From: Pseudomonadales bacterium
GTDB lineage: Bacteria > Pseudomonadota > Gammaproteobacteria > Pseudomonadales > DT-91
Reading direction: 5' to 3'
Length of the DNA stretch: 33,154 bases
Assembly: GCA_013215055.1 (NCBI GenBank)
Contig: JABSRQ010000053.1
Coordinates: 1-33,154 of the forward strand
In this document: positions 1 to 10,305 of the stretch, piece by piece
Numbering within the stretch: the first letter of the stretch is position 1
Layout: every line of letters begins with the position of its first letter
Notes under the pieces: generated by a model
Database searches by the model: none
What the model saw: only the letters and a program-made list of their open reading frames with translations
What the model was told of the DNA's origin: nothing
Program-made: the position numbers and the translations under genes

Positions 1-3000
1 TTCATTTTTATGTTTTGCGGTGAAGGTTAATTGCGCCGCGCCTAAGTGAGATGTCGCCCGCACTTTAAACGTGAACTTGGCCTCCCCCCCTTCATCGATA
101 TTCAGTAAGACCTTGGCATCCGACAATATTTTAAGCTGTTTAGATGCCGATACACTTAATGCTACCTCGGCATGCTCTCCAGAACCTTGGATAATATTCG
201 CCACACCTACCGTCACTAAAAACTCATCCCCCGGGGCTGCCTGCATCAACACATTAGGTGAGAGTACAAACGGGCCTCGTACAATGGCTGATGTACTTGC
301 TGCACCCACGGCATCTTCACTCACAGCCACGGCCATAATGCGTAATTCGCCGGCAAACGTATCGGGCACATCAAATGTCACGGTATTTTTTTTGTCATTT
401 GCAGCATAGATGCCAGACCAGAACACGGCCGGCTTATCGGTTTTTCTGGCAAAGGGGTTAAGGTTTTTAGCCAAGGCCTTTTTCTTGGCACTGCCGCCAC
501 CACTGGCCGACAAGGCTTTAACGATGTTGAAGTCGGGTAAAATCAAATCTAGAATTTGTAAAGTTTCTACACCTAAAGCCCGCTTTTTCAAGAAATGTGA
601 TAAGGGATCCGGGGTTTGATAGTTAGCCACCTGCAAGATACCTTCATCAATCGCAAATACGGCGATTCTGGCAGGCTTATTGGTTTTGAATTGAATCTGC
701 ATAGGCTGGCCCGGCCGCACAATCGCTTTTGTGTTTAATTCAATCGTAATACGGCGTTTACTCTTATCCAGTGAAAAGGGCTGAACCGCATAACTTAACG
801 GGCTGGTAAACACTTCTTTAGAACTGATATCCCGCACAAAAGCTACATTCACATAGGCTGTGCCTTCTAAATCATCAGGGATTTGAATCGATTGCACCGT
901 GCTTTCTTGATCGGTTTTAAACCAGCTAAACTGCTGCACCTTATCCGTCTCTATCGTGATTAAACCCGTACCGATATAAGGTGCCTTGATATTCATCGTA
1001 ATCATATCGCCAGGAAAATAATCACTTTTATCCAGCTTTAATTGTAGCTCGGCATTTTTATCGATCTTGCCGGATAAATTAGCAAAACCCACCACCGAAA
1101 AAGGCACACGCGATAAAGACCTATTTTTATCATCAATAATTTCTAGCGCATAATCACCCGGAGAAGCGGTATCAATATCGTATTGATAACCGCTTGCCGA
1201 TAACACAAATGCCTTGCTTGATACTTCAACTTCTTTTTTAATGGTTTGATATTTATAGGTACCATTTTTTTGTTTAATCAGGGTAGAGACACTTTGTATC
1301 TCAATCAGTCGCAGGCTTAAATTTTCCGCGGTCTTTTTCTTCAGGTTTTGATCAATCGCAATAAACGTGATCTGCCTTTTACTCTTGGCGTTAATGTAGT
1401 CCAGTTTTCCATCCGATTTATAACCCACCAATATGCTTAACGGGGAGATAAAAGCGCTATTAGCCGCAATCACACTGCGGCCTCCAGCTTGATCAAAGCC
1501 TTCAACGGTAAAGCTTAATCGATAAGTGCCCTGCTTAAACTGACTTACATCCAAATCAAACTCAACTATACCATCCGCGTCAGTACGGCTATCGCTTAAT
1601 AAACGATTAACACTTAATGGCTTTTGATTTTTATCAAAAAAGGTATCGGTAAAGGTGTAATCTTCATAGGCTATAAAACGAAAATGATGAGGTTGAATCG
1701 TTAGACGTGCTTGCATCTTTCTATCTTGAGCCGCTGTGCCAAATAAATTCTTTAAGCTTACCCTTGCGGTTATTTTCGACTCGGTATTCCAGCCTTTATT
1801 AACCACATTTAATAACTTACTTTCTATCTTCATCGTATCGGGCTGAAATTCTTCTATCTTAAAACCCGTACTGCCAATTTCCCGGCCACGGTAGCGGTTG
1901 TCCCGAACCAGATGTAACGAGGCGGTATAACGTCCGGTATCTGAGCTAGCCGTGCTTGGGAATTGAAAATCTGCAAATCCCATCGCCGGCAGCTTAAATT
2001 TATTCACTCTAAGTTCTTTATTACGTGGCCCTCTGATCACTAACTCTAATGGAATATTCTCAACATTAGAGAGGTCCATCTGCTTGACAATCATCGCAAA
2101 ATTGATAATTTCCCCCGGCCTGTAAATACCCCTATCGGAGAAAATAAACGCATTTAAAGCCTGTTTATTGGCATTATTAACTTGTACACCACCGATATCA
2201 AACTTCGACAAGTTGATTTGACGTGAATGCCAATCAAAGGGAATAAAAGATAAATCATTACCCGATTTAATCACATAAACGGTAGGCGTTTTTTCAGTCG
2301 AAAGCATTGCGGTAATAGGCACGGCTACGTGGCCACGTTCATCGGTAAAACCGGTAAATATAGGTACGCCATTACGGCCTAACAATTCAACTTGAGCTGC
2401 TGCAACTGGCAGGCCATTGGCTATAGACTGGACAAAGACATCATGGGATTTATCCGAATTATTTTTTACAATTACGCCTAGGTCTGTCACCAAGATCAAA
2501 CGTTTATCATGCGCCTGATAAATCTCTTGTTGACGCTTCTCGTCATAACCTTTGACATCTATAAAAAACAAACCAAATTGATTTTTTTCTTTAGGTAAAA
2601 ACTGACTTAAATCAATCGATGAATAATTCGCGATCTTAGCGTGAGCTTTACTTAACGGAATGATCTGCGTTTCAAAATCGGCAATATTGTGTTCATTAAA
2701 ATTCCAATGTTTAAAACTTGGATTATTAATGTCTCCACGGGTTTGAGAGATCAGATGATAAAGCTGGCCAGGTAGTAGCCGCCCTACGGTATATTTCAAC
2801 GCGGGAACACCACGGGTCAACACACTGAGTTGATGATTACCCGAATAGGTTAATACCGCACCCTCTCCAGAGATATCAACCTCTTTGGGGTAGTTAGGTG
2901 CCCGTAATACCTCATCATAAAAAGAGGCATGCACAAATTGATTCACCGAAGTCAGGCCTTTATCGACCTTGATATAAAGAAAACGGCCTTCGGGTATATC

Positions 3001-4188
3001 CACTTTAAAATTATAAACTTTGGAGCTGTTTTTTTCGTTGGCAATCGCGCTAAATACCACTTTTTCACTATCGTGTAATACATTGTTATTAACCTGCCTT
3101 GGCCCCTTCCAATAACGTTTACCGTTGCGTTGTCCCTTAGCCGGCAACAAATACATGGATAACTTTTCCATTAATTCTTTTTCGCCAATATTATCGGTAA
3201 AGTTCAACATCACCAATTGCTCGGGCTGGTTTTTCTCGTTTCTTACGATCTGGCTATTGGCATCTATCTTTAAAAAACTATACACATCGGGAATAAAAAT
3301 CTTAGTCTCTTCAGCTTGCTTGCTCGCCTGCCCGCCAAGAATCGATACAAGCCCCTCTTTAACAGAAACTTTCATATAATTAGATTGCTTGGGTAAGGCA
3401 ATCGCCTCAGATTGAATATAGGCTGTGCGATAATTTTTATCGTAGCTAACGGTAAATTGATAAGGTTTTTCCGCGATCGTGATAATCTCACCCGAGCCAC
3501 GCATGCTCAAGGCCAAGCTCGCCTCTAATGAGGTTTTATCGATAGGATGACTAAATTCCAGTGTCGCAATAACACGCCTAATAGAAATATATTGGGGATC
3601 TTGATAAAATTCAATATGGCTGAATTCTGCCTTTAACACGGGGCTTGTGATGGTATAGCTGCTTTTTGAAAGCAGCGTATCTGCTGCAAAAATGGATGAT
3701 TCAAAAGAGACGGTATATTCAGTGCCTGCTGGCCAATCCGTTTCCGGCACAAATTGAAGACGTCTATCGCTCAGCCACATCCATTGACCTTTTTTGGCGG
3801 GCGATAAGGAAATACCATTTGTCACGGCCTTAGCCACTAAATCAATTCTCGCCACCGAGGGTTGGCCTTCGGGACGGGCCTGATCTTTATGCATTTGGGA
3901 AAAATCATAGGCAAAATGAATATTCAAATTACTAGGCTTGGCGCTAGAATAATTGGGGGTAATATGAAGTTTATCGATAGTCGCCTTGATCATCACAGGC
4001 TTGGGTAGGCTGTCGTAATAGAGAAAACCTGCCACAGAACTGATAAGCAATATAAGCACAACAATAGAAGCCTTTATATGGCCTCTAACAAGTTGATGGA
4101 GGCCTAGCAACCACGGTGGTGCAAGCCAGGAGATTTGACCGATAAATAACGCCAATAGCGTAAAGGGAAAAAGCAGTATCTTTTTCAT
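1..4188 (-). CDS. Alpha-2-macroglobulin family protein (C-terminus cut off by window edge)
   Basis: The frame is open from ATG at 4188 to base 1 (1396 codons) with no stop, so the C-terminus lies outside the window. The family forms large periplasmic protease traps, usually of about 1,600-1,900 residues in proteobacteria. Seen here: a run of beta-sandwich (MG-type) domains, an MG2-type motif SDRGIYRPGE near residue 680, and the A2M signature starting WSGIYAANDKKNTVTF near residue 1257, followed by TFAGELRIMAVAVSEDAVGA. A Gly/Ser/Lys-rich stretch just before it (about residues 1230-1250) sits where a bait region would be. The thioester domain (CxEQ) would come later and cannot be checked. The N-terminus has two hydrophobic segments (about residues 4-20 and 42-57) and no lipobox cysteine, unlike the lipoprotein form typified by E. 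coli YfhM, so membrane anchoring by a helix is inferred. A weak AGGGA precedes the ATG. A pbpC-like neighbour, common beside such genes, would lie beyond the left edge. Confidence 0.9.
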   Translation of the reverse strand, partial: MKKILLFPFTLLALFIGQISWLAPPWLLGLHQLVRGHIKASIVVLILLISSVAGFLYYDSLPKPVMIKATIDKLHITPNYSSAKPSNLNIHFAYDFSQMHKDQARPEGQPSVARIDLVAKAVTNGISLSPAKKGQWMWLSDRRLQFVPETDWPAGTEYTVSFESSIFAADTLLSKSSYTITSPVLKAEFSHIEFYQDPQYISIRRVIATLEFSHPIDKTSLEASLALSMRGSGEIITIAEKPYQFTVSYDKNYRTAYIQSEAIALPKQSNYMKVSVKEGLVSILGGQASKQAEETKIFIPDVYSFLKIDANSQIVRNEKNQPEQLVMLNFTDNIGEKELMEKLSMYLLPAKGQRNGKRYWKGPRQVNNNVLHDSEKVVFSAIANEKNSSKVYNFKVDIPEGRFLYIKVDKGLTSVNQFVHASFYDEVLRAPNYPKEVDISGEGAVLTYSGNHQLSVLTRGVPALKYTVGRLLPGQLYHLISQTRGDINNPSFKHWNFNEHNIADFETQIIPLSKAHAKIANYSSIDLSQFLPKEKNQFGLFFIDVKGYDEKRQQEIYQAHDKRLILVTDLGVIVKNNSDKSHDVFVQSIANGLPVAAAQVELLGRNGVPIFTGFTDERGHVAVPITAMLSTEKTPTVYVIKSGNDLSFIPFDWHSRQINLSKFDIGGVQVNNANKQALNAFIFSDRGIYRPGEIINFAMIVKQMDLSNVENIPLELVIRGPRNKELRVNKFKLPAMGFADFQFPSTASSDTGRYTASLHLVRDNRYRGREIGSTGFKIEEFQPDTMKIESKLLNVVNKGWNTESKITARVSLKNLFGTAAQDRKMQARLTIQPHHFRFIAYEDYTFTDTFFDKNQKPLSVNRLLSDSRTDADGIVEFDLDVSQFKQGTYRLSFTVEGFDQAGGRSVIAANSAFISPLSILVGYKSDGKLDYINAKSKRQITFIAIDQNLKKKTAENLSLRLIEIQSVSTLIKQKNGTYKYQTIKKEVEVSSKAFVLSASGYQYDIDTASPGDYALEIIDDKNRSLSRVPFSVVGFANLSGKIDKNAELQLKLDKSDYFPGDMITMNIKAPYIGTGLITIETDKVQQFSWFKTDQESTVQSIQIPDDLEGTAYVNVAFVRDISSKEVFTSPLSYAVQPFSLDKSKRRITIELNTKAIVRPGQPMQIQFKTNKPARIAVFAIDEGILQVANYQTPDPLSHFLKKRALGVETLQILDLILPDFNIVKALSASGGGSAKKKALAKNLNPFARKTDKPAVFWSGIYAANDKKNTVTFDVPDTFAGELRIMAVAVSEDAVGAASTSAIVRGPFVLSPNVLMQAAPGDEFLVTVGVANIIQGSGEHAEVALSVSASKQLKILSDAKVLLNIDEGGEAKFTFKVRATSHLGAAQLTFTAKHKNE

Positions 4189-4289
4189 AATCCATCCCTA
4201 GATGATCATTATTCTTAGATTTAACAAGAATGTTTAGCTGACATTGTAACTACATACACTAAAATCCCCTAACGATTAACTTCTACACA

Positions 4290-4580
4290 TTACCAAGACA
4301 AAATAAATAAAACCTGGGCCAATAATACCGGAGGGAAGAGGGATTTAGCGGCGTCATCTCGGTTGATCAGCATTTGCGAGGCCATGATAATAAAAATTGA
4401 CAGCGCTACTTGAATTAAACACAGGAATAAAAAATCCTGCACATTCATAGCTACATATCGATGTAACTGTATCACATCAAAAGCGGTTAAAAGAAAACCG
4501 CCACAGCTTAAGATGATGGCTGTAATCGCTAATACCTCAATTAACCTTACTAAGATGTTCATATCTAAATTATCACCCAT
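4290..4580 (-). CDS. Small hydrophobic membrane protein of unknown function
   Basis: A 96-residue frame whose product is not recognised. It shows two clear membrane segments (about residues 8-33 and 47-70) and a third hydrophobic stretch at the C-terminus (about 81-96). The first ATG (4580) has no visible ribosome binding site. An internal ATG at 4562 (MNILVRL) has GGGTGA about 10 bases upstream and may be the real start. It is co-oriented between the TonB-dependent receptor upstream and the macroglobulin gene downstream, about 70 and 100 bases from each, so it could be cotranscribed with either. The hydrophobic composition with charged loops supports a real gene, but no family assignment is possible by eye. 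Confidence 0.55.
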   Translation of the reverse strand: MGDNLDMNILVRLIEVLAITAIILSCGGFLLTAFDVIQLHRYVAMNVQDFLFLCLIQVALSIFIIMASQMLINRDDAAKSLFPPVLLAQVLFILSW

Positions 4581-4651
4581 GCCGCAGGGAAAACAAGCTT
4601 AATACAGCGGGTTTTAATGGTAAATTTGGATTAAAAAAAAGCCCAATAGGA

Positions 4652-6991
4652 TTAAAAATTATATTGGTAGGCGAGGCTTACCGTACGCGGCTTTTCGTTA
4701 TGAATAAAATATGAACCTGTAAACAACGCCACATCATTACCCCAATTACTGGTTTGTTCATTACTGATATTTTTAAACATTAATTGCAGCAACCACTGCT
4801 CATTAACCGGTATCAGATTAAACGCTATATTCATTTTCGCATAGCCGTCTTGGATCAAATTCGGGTCACCATCATTGGCAATAAGAAAGTCATCGACATA
4901 ACGCAAATCCACTACAGAATTCAATGATAATAACGCACTTAATCGGCGTAGATATTCAAGGCTGATATTAGCCTGCCATGTAGGTGAAAACTGGGTAGGT
5001 TTATCCTTTAAATTTTGCAGACCATCAATACACCCCTGTGCCGGTGTTTGCCCGGCATAACATTGTGCATCGGGGTAATCGGTATAAAAGGAGTCTAGAT
5101 ATGCCAGCGCTGTATACAGCTTAAGTGTATCGGTGATGGCCCAACGGCTGTCTACCTCTACACCTCGATTAGTGATGGCCCCGGCATTGTTGACCAAAAA
5201 ACCCAGCGAACCATCGAAGGTAGAGATCTGCACATCATCAAACTGATTATAAAAAAGGGCAATATTTAAACTCGCCTGCCCATCGGCAATCATCGCTTTA
5301 TGGCCAATCTCTAGTGCATTAACGGTTTCGCTTTCAAACTCAAAACTGTTGGGGTCACCATTACCCAAAACCGCATCAAAACCACCGGCCTTAAAACCTT
5401 GGCTGGCTGAAAAATACAACATGCCATCATCACTGACCTGCCATGATAGCGTCAAATTTGGTGAGATATTTTCATCTTTGCGTTCACCGGTTAAATCATG
5501 TGCAAAAGAATTTAATAAAGTATTAAATACGCCGATGATCACCGGGTTATCCGAGGCCGTAAGCTGATTCAATTCGGCTAATAGCTGACGCTTTCTTACA
5601 TCCTTAGAGTCATTGGTATAACGTAGGCCTAAGGTTAATTCCCAAGCGAGGTTGATATCCCATAGGGCCTGATAAAAAATCGCAAAACTCTCTTCGGTTT
5701 GTTGAAAGGAGGTTGGCCTGGAACCGGCAAAGCTTGTTGGCGGCAGGCGCGGATCTGGCACTTGATAAAGGGCAATATGCGCAGCACCGGAAAATTCGGC
5801 TTCACTGCGCTGTACATAAACGCCTGCGGTATGCTGCAAACCCGCATCACTGAAACTGGTGAAACGGATTTCCTGGCTTAATTGCTCGAAGTCTTCATCC
5901 AGCTGCACCGCTAAAACAGACAGCGGCGAATAATCACCGTCGGTGAACTCCTTATGTGTATAGGCGAGATAGCCCGTGGTACTGGTTATCGTAAAGGCTT
6001 CTTTATCCCAAATCAGGGTAAACAGCGCATTATCGGCATCGGTGACGGCCTGTTCCTGATTAAAATCAAAGCTGCTTAAACCGTCTAAACTGGTTTGCAG
6101 CTTCCCTGCGGCGTATTTAATGTCATTGTTTTTACAATCATCAAACAGGCCGTTTAAATCCAATATACTCTGTAACTGCGCCGAACATTTTAATAGCTGA
6201 CTGGCCCGACCTTCAACATCATGTTGGCTGGTTTCTATTTTGCTATAAAACGATAAACTTTCATTTAATACACCACTTAAGCTGAAACGTAAAAGATAAT
6301 CTTCAAACGCGGGTTCGTTGCTTTTATTCGGGTTTTCCAGCCAACCATCCAACTGCGAGGCCTTCATTGATATACGCATATTTAAGCTATCATTGAGCGG
6401 TCCTGAGCTGATAAAAGCCACACTTTTTTCGGCCGTCTCGTTTTCATAAAAAACCTTTATCGAATTCATCCAATCATCACTGGGTCTGGCCGATTGAATG
6501 TTAATCGCCCCGGCGATGGTGTTTTTACCAAATAAAATCGACTGCGGGCCTTTGATAATTTCCACCTGCTGAATATCAAATAGACCATTTCTGGCGCTGC
6601 GGCCACGGCCAAAATAGACACCATCAATAAACGAGCCCACCGATTGTTCAAACCCCTGATTCACCCCCGAGCCTATGCCGCGGATAAATAGCTGATCACC
6701 GATACCGGCCTGGCCGATATGTAAATTGGGTGTATACAGAGAAAGTTCTTCGAGGTTTTGGATATGGTTATGTTCTATTTTAGCGCCAGAGATGGCTTGA
6801 ATAGAGATAGGTACGTCCTGATTCAATTCCTGCCTCTTTCTGGCCGTCACAACCACTTCCTCCATATATTCCACTTCTGAGGCGAACAGAGCATTAGGAA
6901 AATGTAATCCCGCAAAAAATAACCCTATCGCAATATGCAGGACAAGAGTACACATCATGGTATTCATCATTTGAGTGTAGCTTCGAATCAT
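4652..6991 (-). CDS. TonB-dependent outer-membrane receptor
   Basis: A 779-residue beta-barrel receptor that would import a siderophore, vitamin or organic ligand across the outer membrane using TonB energy. Seen: an N-terminal hydrophobic signal (about residues 10-38), a TonB-box-like EEVVVTARKR near residue 44, a plug domain with IRGIGSGVNQGFEQSVGSF and the KGPQSILFGKNTIAGAINI motif, a long barrel with the receptor motif SASQGFKAGGFDAVLG, and a C-terminus ending in an aromatic residue (YQYNF), as barrel proteins need for insertion. Length is typical. AGG lies about 8 bases before the ATG at 6991. It is divergent from a hybrid sensor kinase 181 bases away, which may regulate it (inference). 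No TonB/ExbBD genes adjoin. The ligand cannot be read from sequence; the style resembles the large OMR family of marine gammaproteobacteria. Confidence 0.93.
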   Translation of the reverse strand: MIRSYTQMMNTMMCTLVLHIAIGLFFAGLHFPNALFASEVEYMEEVVVTARKRQELNQDVPISIQAISGAKIEHNHIQNLEELSLYTPNLHIGQAGIGDQLFIRGIGSGVNQGFEQSVGSFIDGVYFGRGRSARNGLFDIQQVEIIKGPQSILFGKNTIAGAINIQSARPSDDWMNSIKVFYENETAEKSVAFISSGPLNDSLNMRISMKASQLDGWLENPNKSNEPAFEDYLLRFSLSGVLNESLSFYSKIETSQHDVEGRASQLLKCSAQLQSILDLNGLFDDCKNNDIKYAAGKLQTSLDGLSSFDFNQEQAVTDADNALFTLIWDKEAFTITSTTGYLAYTHKEFTDGDYSPLSVLAVQLDEDFEQLSQEIRFTSFSDAGLQHTAGVYVQRSEAEFSGAAHIALYQVPDPRLPPTSFAGSRPTSFQQTEESFAIFYQALWDINLAWELTLGLRYTNDSKDVRKRQLLAELNQLTASDNPVIIGVFNTLLNSFAHDLTGERKDENISPNLTLSWQVSDDGMLYFSASQGFKAGGFDAVLGNGDPNSFEFESETVNALEIGHKAMIADGQASLNIALFYNQFDDVQISTFDGSLGFLVNNAGAITNRGVEVDSRWAITDTLKLYTALAYLDSFYTDYPDAQCYAGQTPAQGCIDGLQNLKDKPTQFSPTWQANISLEYLRRLSALLSLNSVVDLRYVDDFLIANDGDPNLIQDGYAKMNIAFNLIPVNEQWLLQLMFKNISNEQTSNWGNDVALFTGSYFIHNEKPRTVSLAYQYNF

Positions 6992-7172
6992 TATTAAGGC
7001 CTATTTTGACAGCTATGACTTAATCGCAACGATAAACGCGAGAACAGAGAGTTAGGGCTATACTGTTGAATATTCTGGCATCTGCTCTAGATACACCGTC
7101 ACGTTTAGCTTGCTGCCTATCATCTATCTAGATAAATAACCCTATAAGATAATCCTCAACGGAGCAGCTTAT
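6992..7172. promoter_or_regulatory. Divergent promoter region between receptor and sensor kinase
   Basis: A 181-base gap between divergently transcribed starts must hold promoters for both genes. A perfect 10-base palindrome, TATCTAGATA, lies at about 7125-7134. No convincing -35/-10 pair could be assigned. GGAG at about 7161-7164 is the ribosome binding site that fixes the TTG start of the kinase. Confidence 0.4.
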
Positions 7173-9995
7173 TTGAATATCACGTTTTCCTATTGTTGCT
7201 TGATCATGCTGATTTTTTGCCAAGGCATACAAGCTGATGGAAACGATAGTATCAGTGCGCATCATGTCCCCGCCCCCTTTCACATTGATTCAACATTTCG
7301 CCAAACCAATTTTATTAAGCATCTCGCTTTTTGGAACGACGAATCCAGGTATTCCTCTGCTCAAGACCTTATAAAACAGACTTTTACTCCCGTTTTAAGC
7401 TCAGAATTTATCGCCGGTTTTACCGACGATATCTATTGGTTTAAATTCTCATTACAAAATACGCTAGCTCATGATAAAAACATGTATATACAGGTCAACA
7501 GAGCCCTGTTGGATGACATTCAGTTTTTTGAAATTGATAACGCAGGTCATATAGAAAAGCTATTTCATACGGGTGATAAACATATTTTTTCGTCACGCCC
7601 GCTACACACCCCTTTATTTGTATTCCCTGTATCCCTACAAGAAAATAGCGCACACCATTATTTGATGCGCATACAAACCAACAGCATCTTACACTTTGGC
7701 GTATACCTTTATGATCATCAGGGATTTATCCAATACTCAAATACCTTTAATTTACTCTTTGCTTTTGTGTATGGCCTGTCTGCTGGACTGATTCTTTACC
7801 ATCTAACGGTATTTTTATTAACTCGGGATGTCCTTTATCTTTATTACAGTACTGCCGCACTAGGGCTTACGTTTATTTTTTCAATAACCGATGGCACAGC
7901 CTATATGTATTTATGGCCCCATTCCCCCGACTGGCAACAAAAGTCCCTTTTTGTCTCGGTTGCAGTCACCGTCATCTGCGCCATACAGTTTGGTCGCTGC
8001 TATATGAACACCAGCGCCTGGTCTACCTATACCGAATACAGCAGCAGGCTTTGCATGATAGTGGCCTTAATAGCGATGATATGGCCATTTATCGATGATT
8101 CTATGCAACGCGCCAATATCATATCGGGGATTTCAATGTTTACTGCGCTATTTACGGTATTCACCGGTAGCGGTTATATGGCGTTAAAACGCAATCACTC
8201 GGCAGCATTATTCTTATTAGCCTGGGTACCGACATTAGCGGTGGGGATTCTGCTTTGGTTAAATATCCATTTTAATTTTTTCGACCACACACAAATGATG
8301 ATCGTGCATAAAATCACCATTGCCACACAGTTGTTGGTGATGGCGGCGATCCTTGGCCAGCGTATTTTGGATTTACAGCGTTTCAGTAAAGAAAATCTTA
8401 AAAAAGCGGTCTCGGCTGATATTGAAAGAAAAACCAAAAGTGATTTTTTAGCGCGTATGAGCCATGAAATTCGCACACCGATGAATGGCATCATCGGCAT
8501 GACAGGCTTCCTGAATGACACAAAGCAAACGGATACCCAAAAACAATATACCCATATTATCCAGACCTGCTGTAAAACGCTGCTTAACGTGATCAACGAT
8601 ATTTTGGATTACTCAAAAATCGAAGCAGGAAAAATGGATATTGAAACCATCACCTACGATGTTCATCACCTATTGGCAGACTGCTGTGAGATATACCGTG
8701 AACAGGCCTGCATCAAAGAAATTGAGCTGCTGTGCTGGATAAACCCTGATGTGCCTGAATTGATTTTGGGTGATGCATCCAGAACCCAGCAGATTCTGAT
8801 TAACCTGTTAAACAATGCGTTTAAATTTACCGAAAAAGGCCATATTCATATTTATGTAAAACTTGTTGAAAAACCACAAATGCAGCTTTCATTTACCATT
8901 GAAGATTCCGGTATTGGCATGAGCGAAACAGAATCCCAGGGTTTATTTGAAGCCTTTACTCAAGCTAACACCTCAACCTCTAGAAAATATGGCGGCACGG
9001 GATTAGGCCTGTCGATCTGTAAACAATTATCAGAGTTAATGCAGGGGAATTTATCGTTTGAGTCGCAAAAGTCTCAAGGCACAAGTTTTACATTAACCCT
9101 GCCTTTGCTGGGGCAGCGTCAAACCCACCCACAAAATAATAATACAAACCAGAAAAAAACAGGGATATTGATAAGCTCTGATAACAGCTATAGAGCCTTT
9201 GTAGAAAAAGCATTAATCCATCAAGGGCTGTTATTGCATTGCAAACCCGATGCAAACAAGCATTACCATTTTCTTTTGATTGATATGAGACAACTATCTG
9301 ATTGCGAAAAAACTATTCTAAAACATTTTCCGCCATCCCTGCGATCTACCGTGCCCACAGCGTTATTAACGGCTTCATTTAAAGTGGATGAAAATCAAAA
9401 GTTTGCTGAGTTAAACCAAGCATTCAGTCACAGCATCAACTTACCAAGGCCCTTGGTAAGCACAGAGCTTAGCTATCTGGTAAAAGGTTTATTAGAGGCC
9501 AAAAGCGATCAACAAGCCATCATGGTTTATTGGCGTAACCAAGATAATGAAGAAAGCACAGAAAACATTTCACTCAACGGCATGCACGTTTTATTGGCTG
9601 AGGACAATCAAGTGAATCAGTTAGTGGCCCAAAAGACATTAGAGCGTTTTCATTGCCAGGTGGATATTGCCAATAACGGCCGCGAGGCGGTTGATCTGTT
9701 TAAAGAAAACCAACTAGGCTGCAAAACACCACGTTACCATCTGATATTGATGGATTGCGAAATGCCAGTAATGGATGGTTATACCGCCGCCGATACGATT
9801 CGTAAACTGGAATCCAGCGCCGGTAATACTATCACCCCGATTATCGCCTTAACCGCCCATGCGCTTCCCGAGCATATCAAGAAATGCCACGACCATGGCA
9901 TGTATGAGGTATTGAACAAGCCGATTGATGTGCCCAGAATTGGCCGGCTGCTACAAGACTATTATAAAAAATCCAAACTGACGCCTGAATCTTAG
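7173..9995 (+). CDS. 7TMR-DISM hybrid sensor histidine kinase with receiver domain
   Basis: A 940-residue inner-membrane sensor starting at TTG with GGAG 8 bases upstream. Order of domains: signal peptide (1-21); a periplasmic beta-sandwich of 7TMR-DISMED2 type (about 35-175); seven membrane segments of 7TMR-DISM type (about 190-400); HisKA with phospho-acceptor H431 in MSHEIRTPMNG; HATPase with N box N547/N548, DSGIGM (D578) and GGTGLGL (from G607); a degenerate receiver-like segment (about 663-790) that lacks the acidic pair; and a full receiver with AEDNQVNQ, phospho-acceptor D861 in LILMDCEMP, and the conserved Lys in NKPID. No HPt domain is visible, so a separate phosphotransfer protein or direct output is needed. 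DISMED2 domains are thought to bind carbohydrate-like ligands. No output regulator lies alongside. The divergent receptor and the following lipoprotein are candidate targets (inference). Confidence 0.92.
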   Translation: MNITFSYCCLIMLIFCQGIQADGNDSISAHHVPAPFHIDSTFRQTNFIKHLAFWNDESRYSSAQDLIKQTFTPVLSSEFIAGFTDDIYWFKFSLQNTLAHDKNMYIQVNRALLDDIQFFEIDNAGHIEKLFHTGDKHIFSSRPLHTPLFVFPVSLQENSAHHYLMRIQTNSILHFGVYLYDHQGFIQYSNTFNLLFAFVYGLSAGLILYHLTVFLLTRDVLYLYYSTAALGLTFIFSITDGTAYMYLWPHSPDWQQKSLFVSVAVTVICAIQFGRCYMNTSAWSTYTEYSSRLCMIVALIAMIWPFIDDSMQRANIISGISMFTALFTVFTGSGYMALKRNHSAALFLLAWVPTLAVGILLWLNIHFNFFDHTQMMIVHKITIATQLLVMAAILGQRILDLQRFSKENLKKAVSADIERKTKSDFLARMSHEIRTPMNGIIGMTGFLNDTKQTDTQKQYTHIIQTCCKTLLNVINDILDYSKIEAGKMDIETITYDVHHLLADCCEIYREQACIKEIELLCWINPDVPELILGDASRTQQILINLLNNAFKFTEKGHIHIYVKLVEKPQMQLSFTIEDSGIGMSETESQGLFEAFTQANTSTSRKYGGTGLGLSICKQLSELMQGNLSFESQKSQGTSFTLTLPLLGQRQTHPQNNNTNQKKTGILISSDNSYRAFVEKALIHQGLLLHCKPDANKHYHFLLIDMRQLSDCEKTILKHFPPSLRSTVPTALLTASFKVDENQKFAELNQAFSHSINLPRPLVSTELSYLVKGLLEAKSDQQAIMVYWRNQDNEESTENISLNGMHVLLAEDNQVNQLVAQKTLERFHCQVDIANNGREAVDLFKENQLGCKTPRYHLILMDCEMPVMDGYTAADTIRKLESSAGNTITPIIALTAHALPEHIKKCHDHGMYEVLNKPIDVPRIGRLLQDYYKKSKLTPES

Positions 9996-10305
9996 CTAAA
10001 CAAGCTATAGCCGTATTCATATTTTATGGACTATTTATCGACATAATCAAAGATCAACTTATATAAGCCATCAAAGAATAAGATTTTCTACCAAATACAG
10101 ACATAGCTAAATACGCCAATAAAACCTCAAGACCAACTATATGCGTTAATAATATTATAACGAGTATGTATTTGTTCACATACATTTATAACAGAGCTTG
10201 CTCCCAAATTTATAAGGCTGGTAAAGGTATCGTAGATTGATACTTTATTGTTAAAATACTCGAATCTGCATTATCTCGCCCCCTCCAATCTAAAAGGATC
10301 TTTAG
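9996..10305. other. Intergenic region before the repeat lipoprotein
   Basis: A 310-base AT-rich gap. I see no coding potential, no terminator hairpin with a T-run after the kinase, and no convincing sigma-70 promoter. AAGGA at about 10293, 7 bases before the ATG at 10306, is a good ribosome binding site for the lipoprotein. Confidence 0.5.

Noticed and set aside
71..619. Open frames on the plus strand
   Set aside because: They lie antisense to the macroglobulin gene, whose frame gives clear family motifs in exactly this region; they are shadows.
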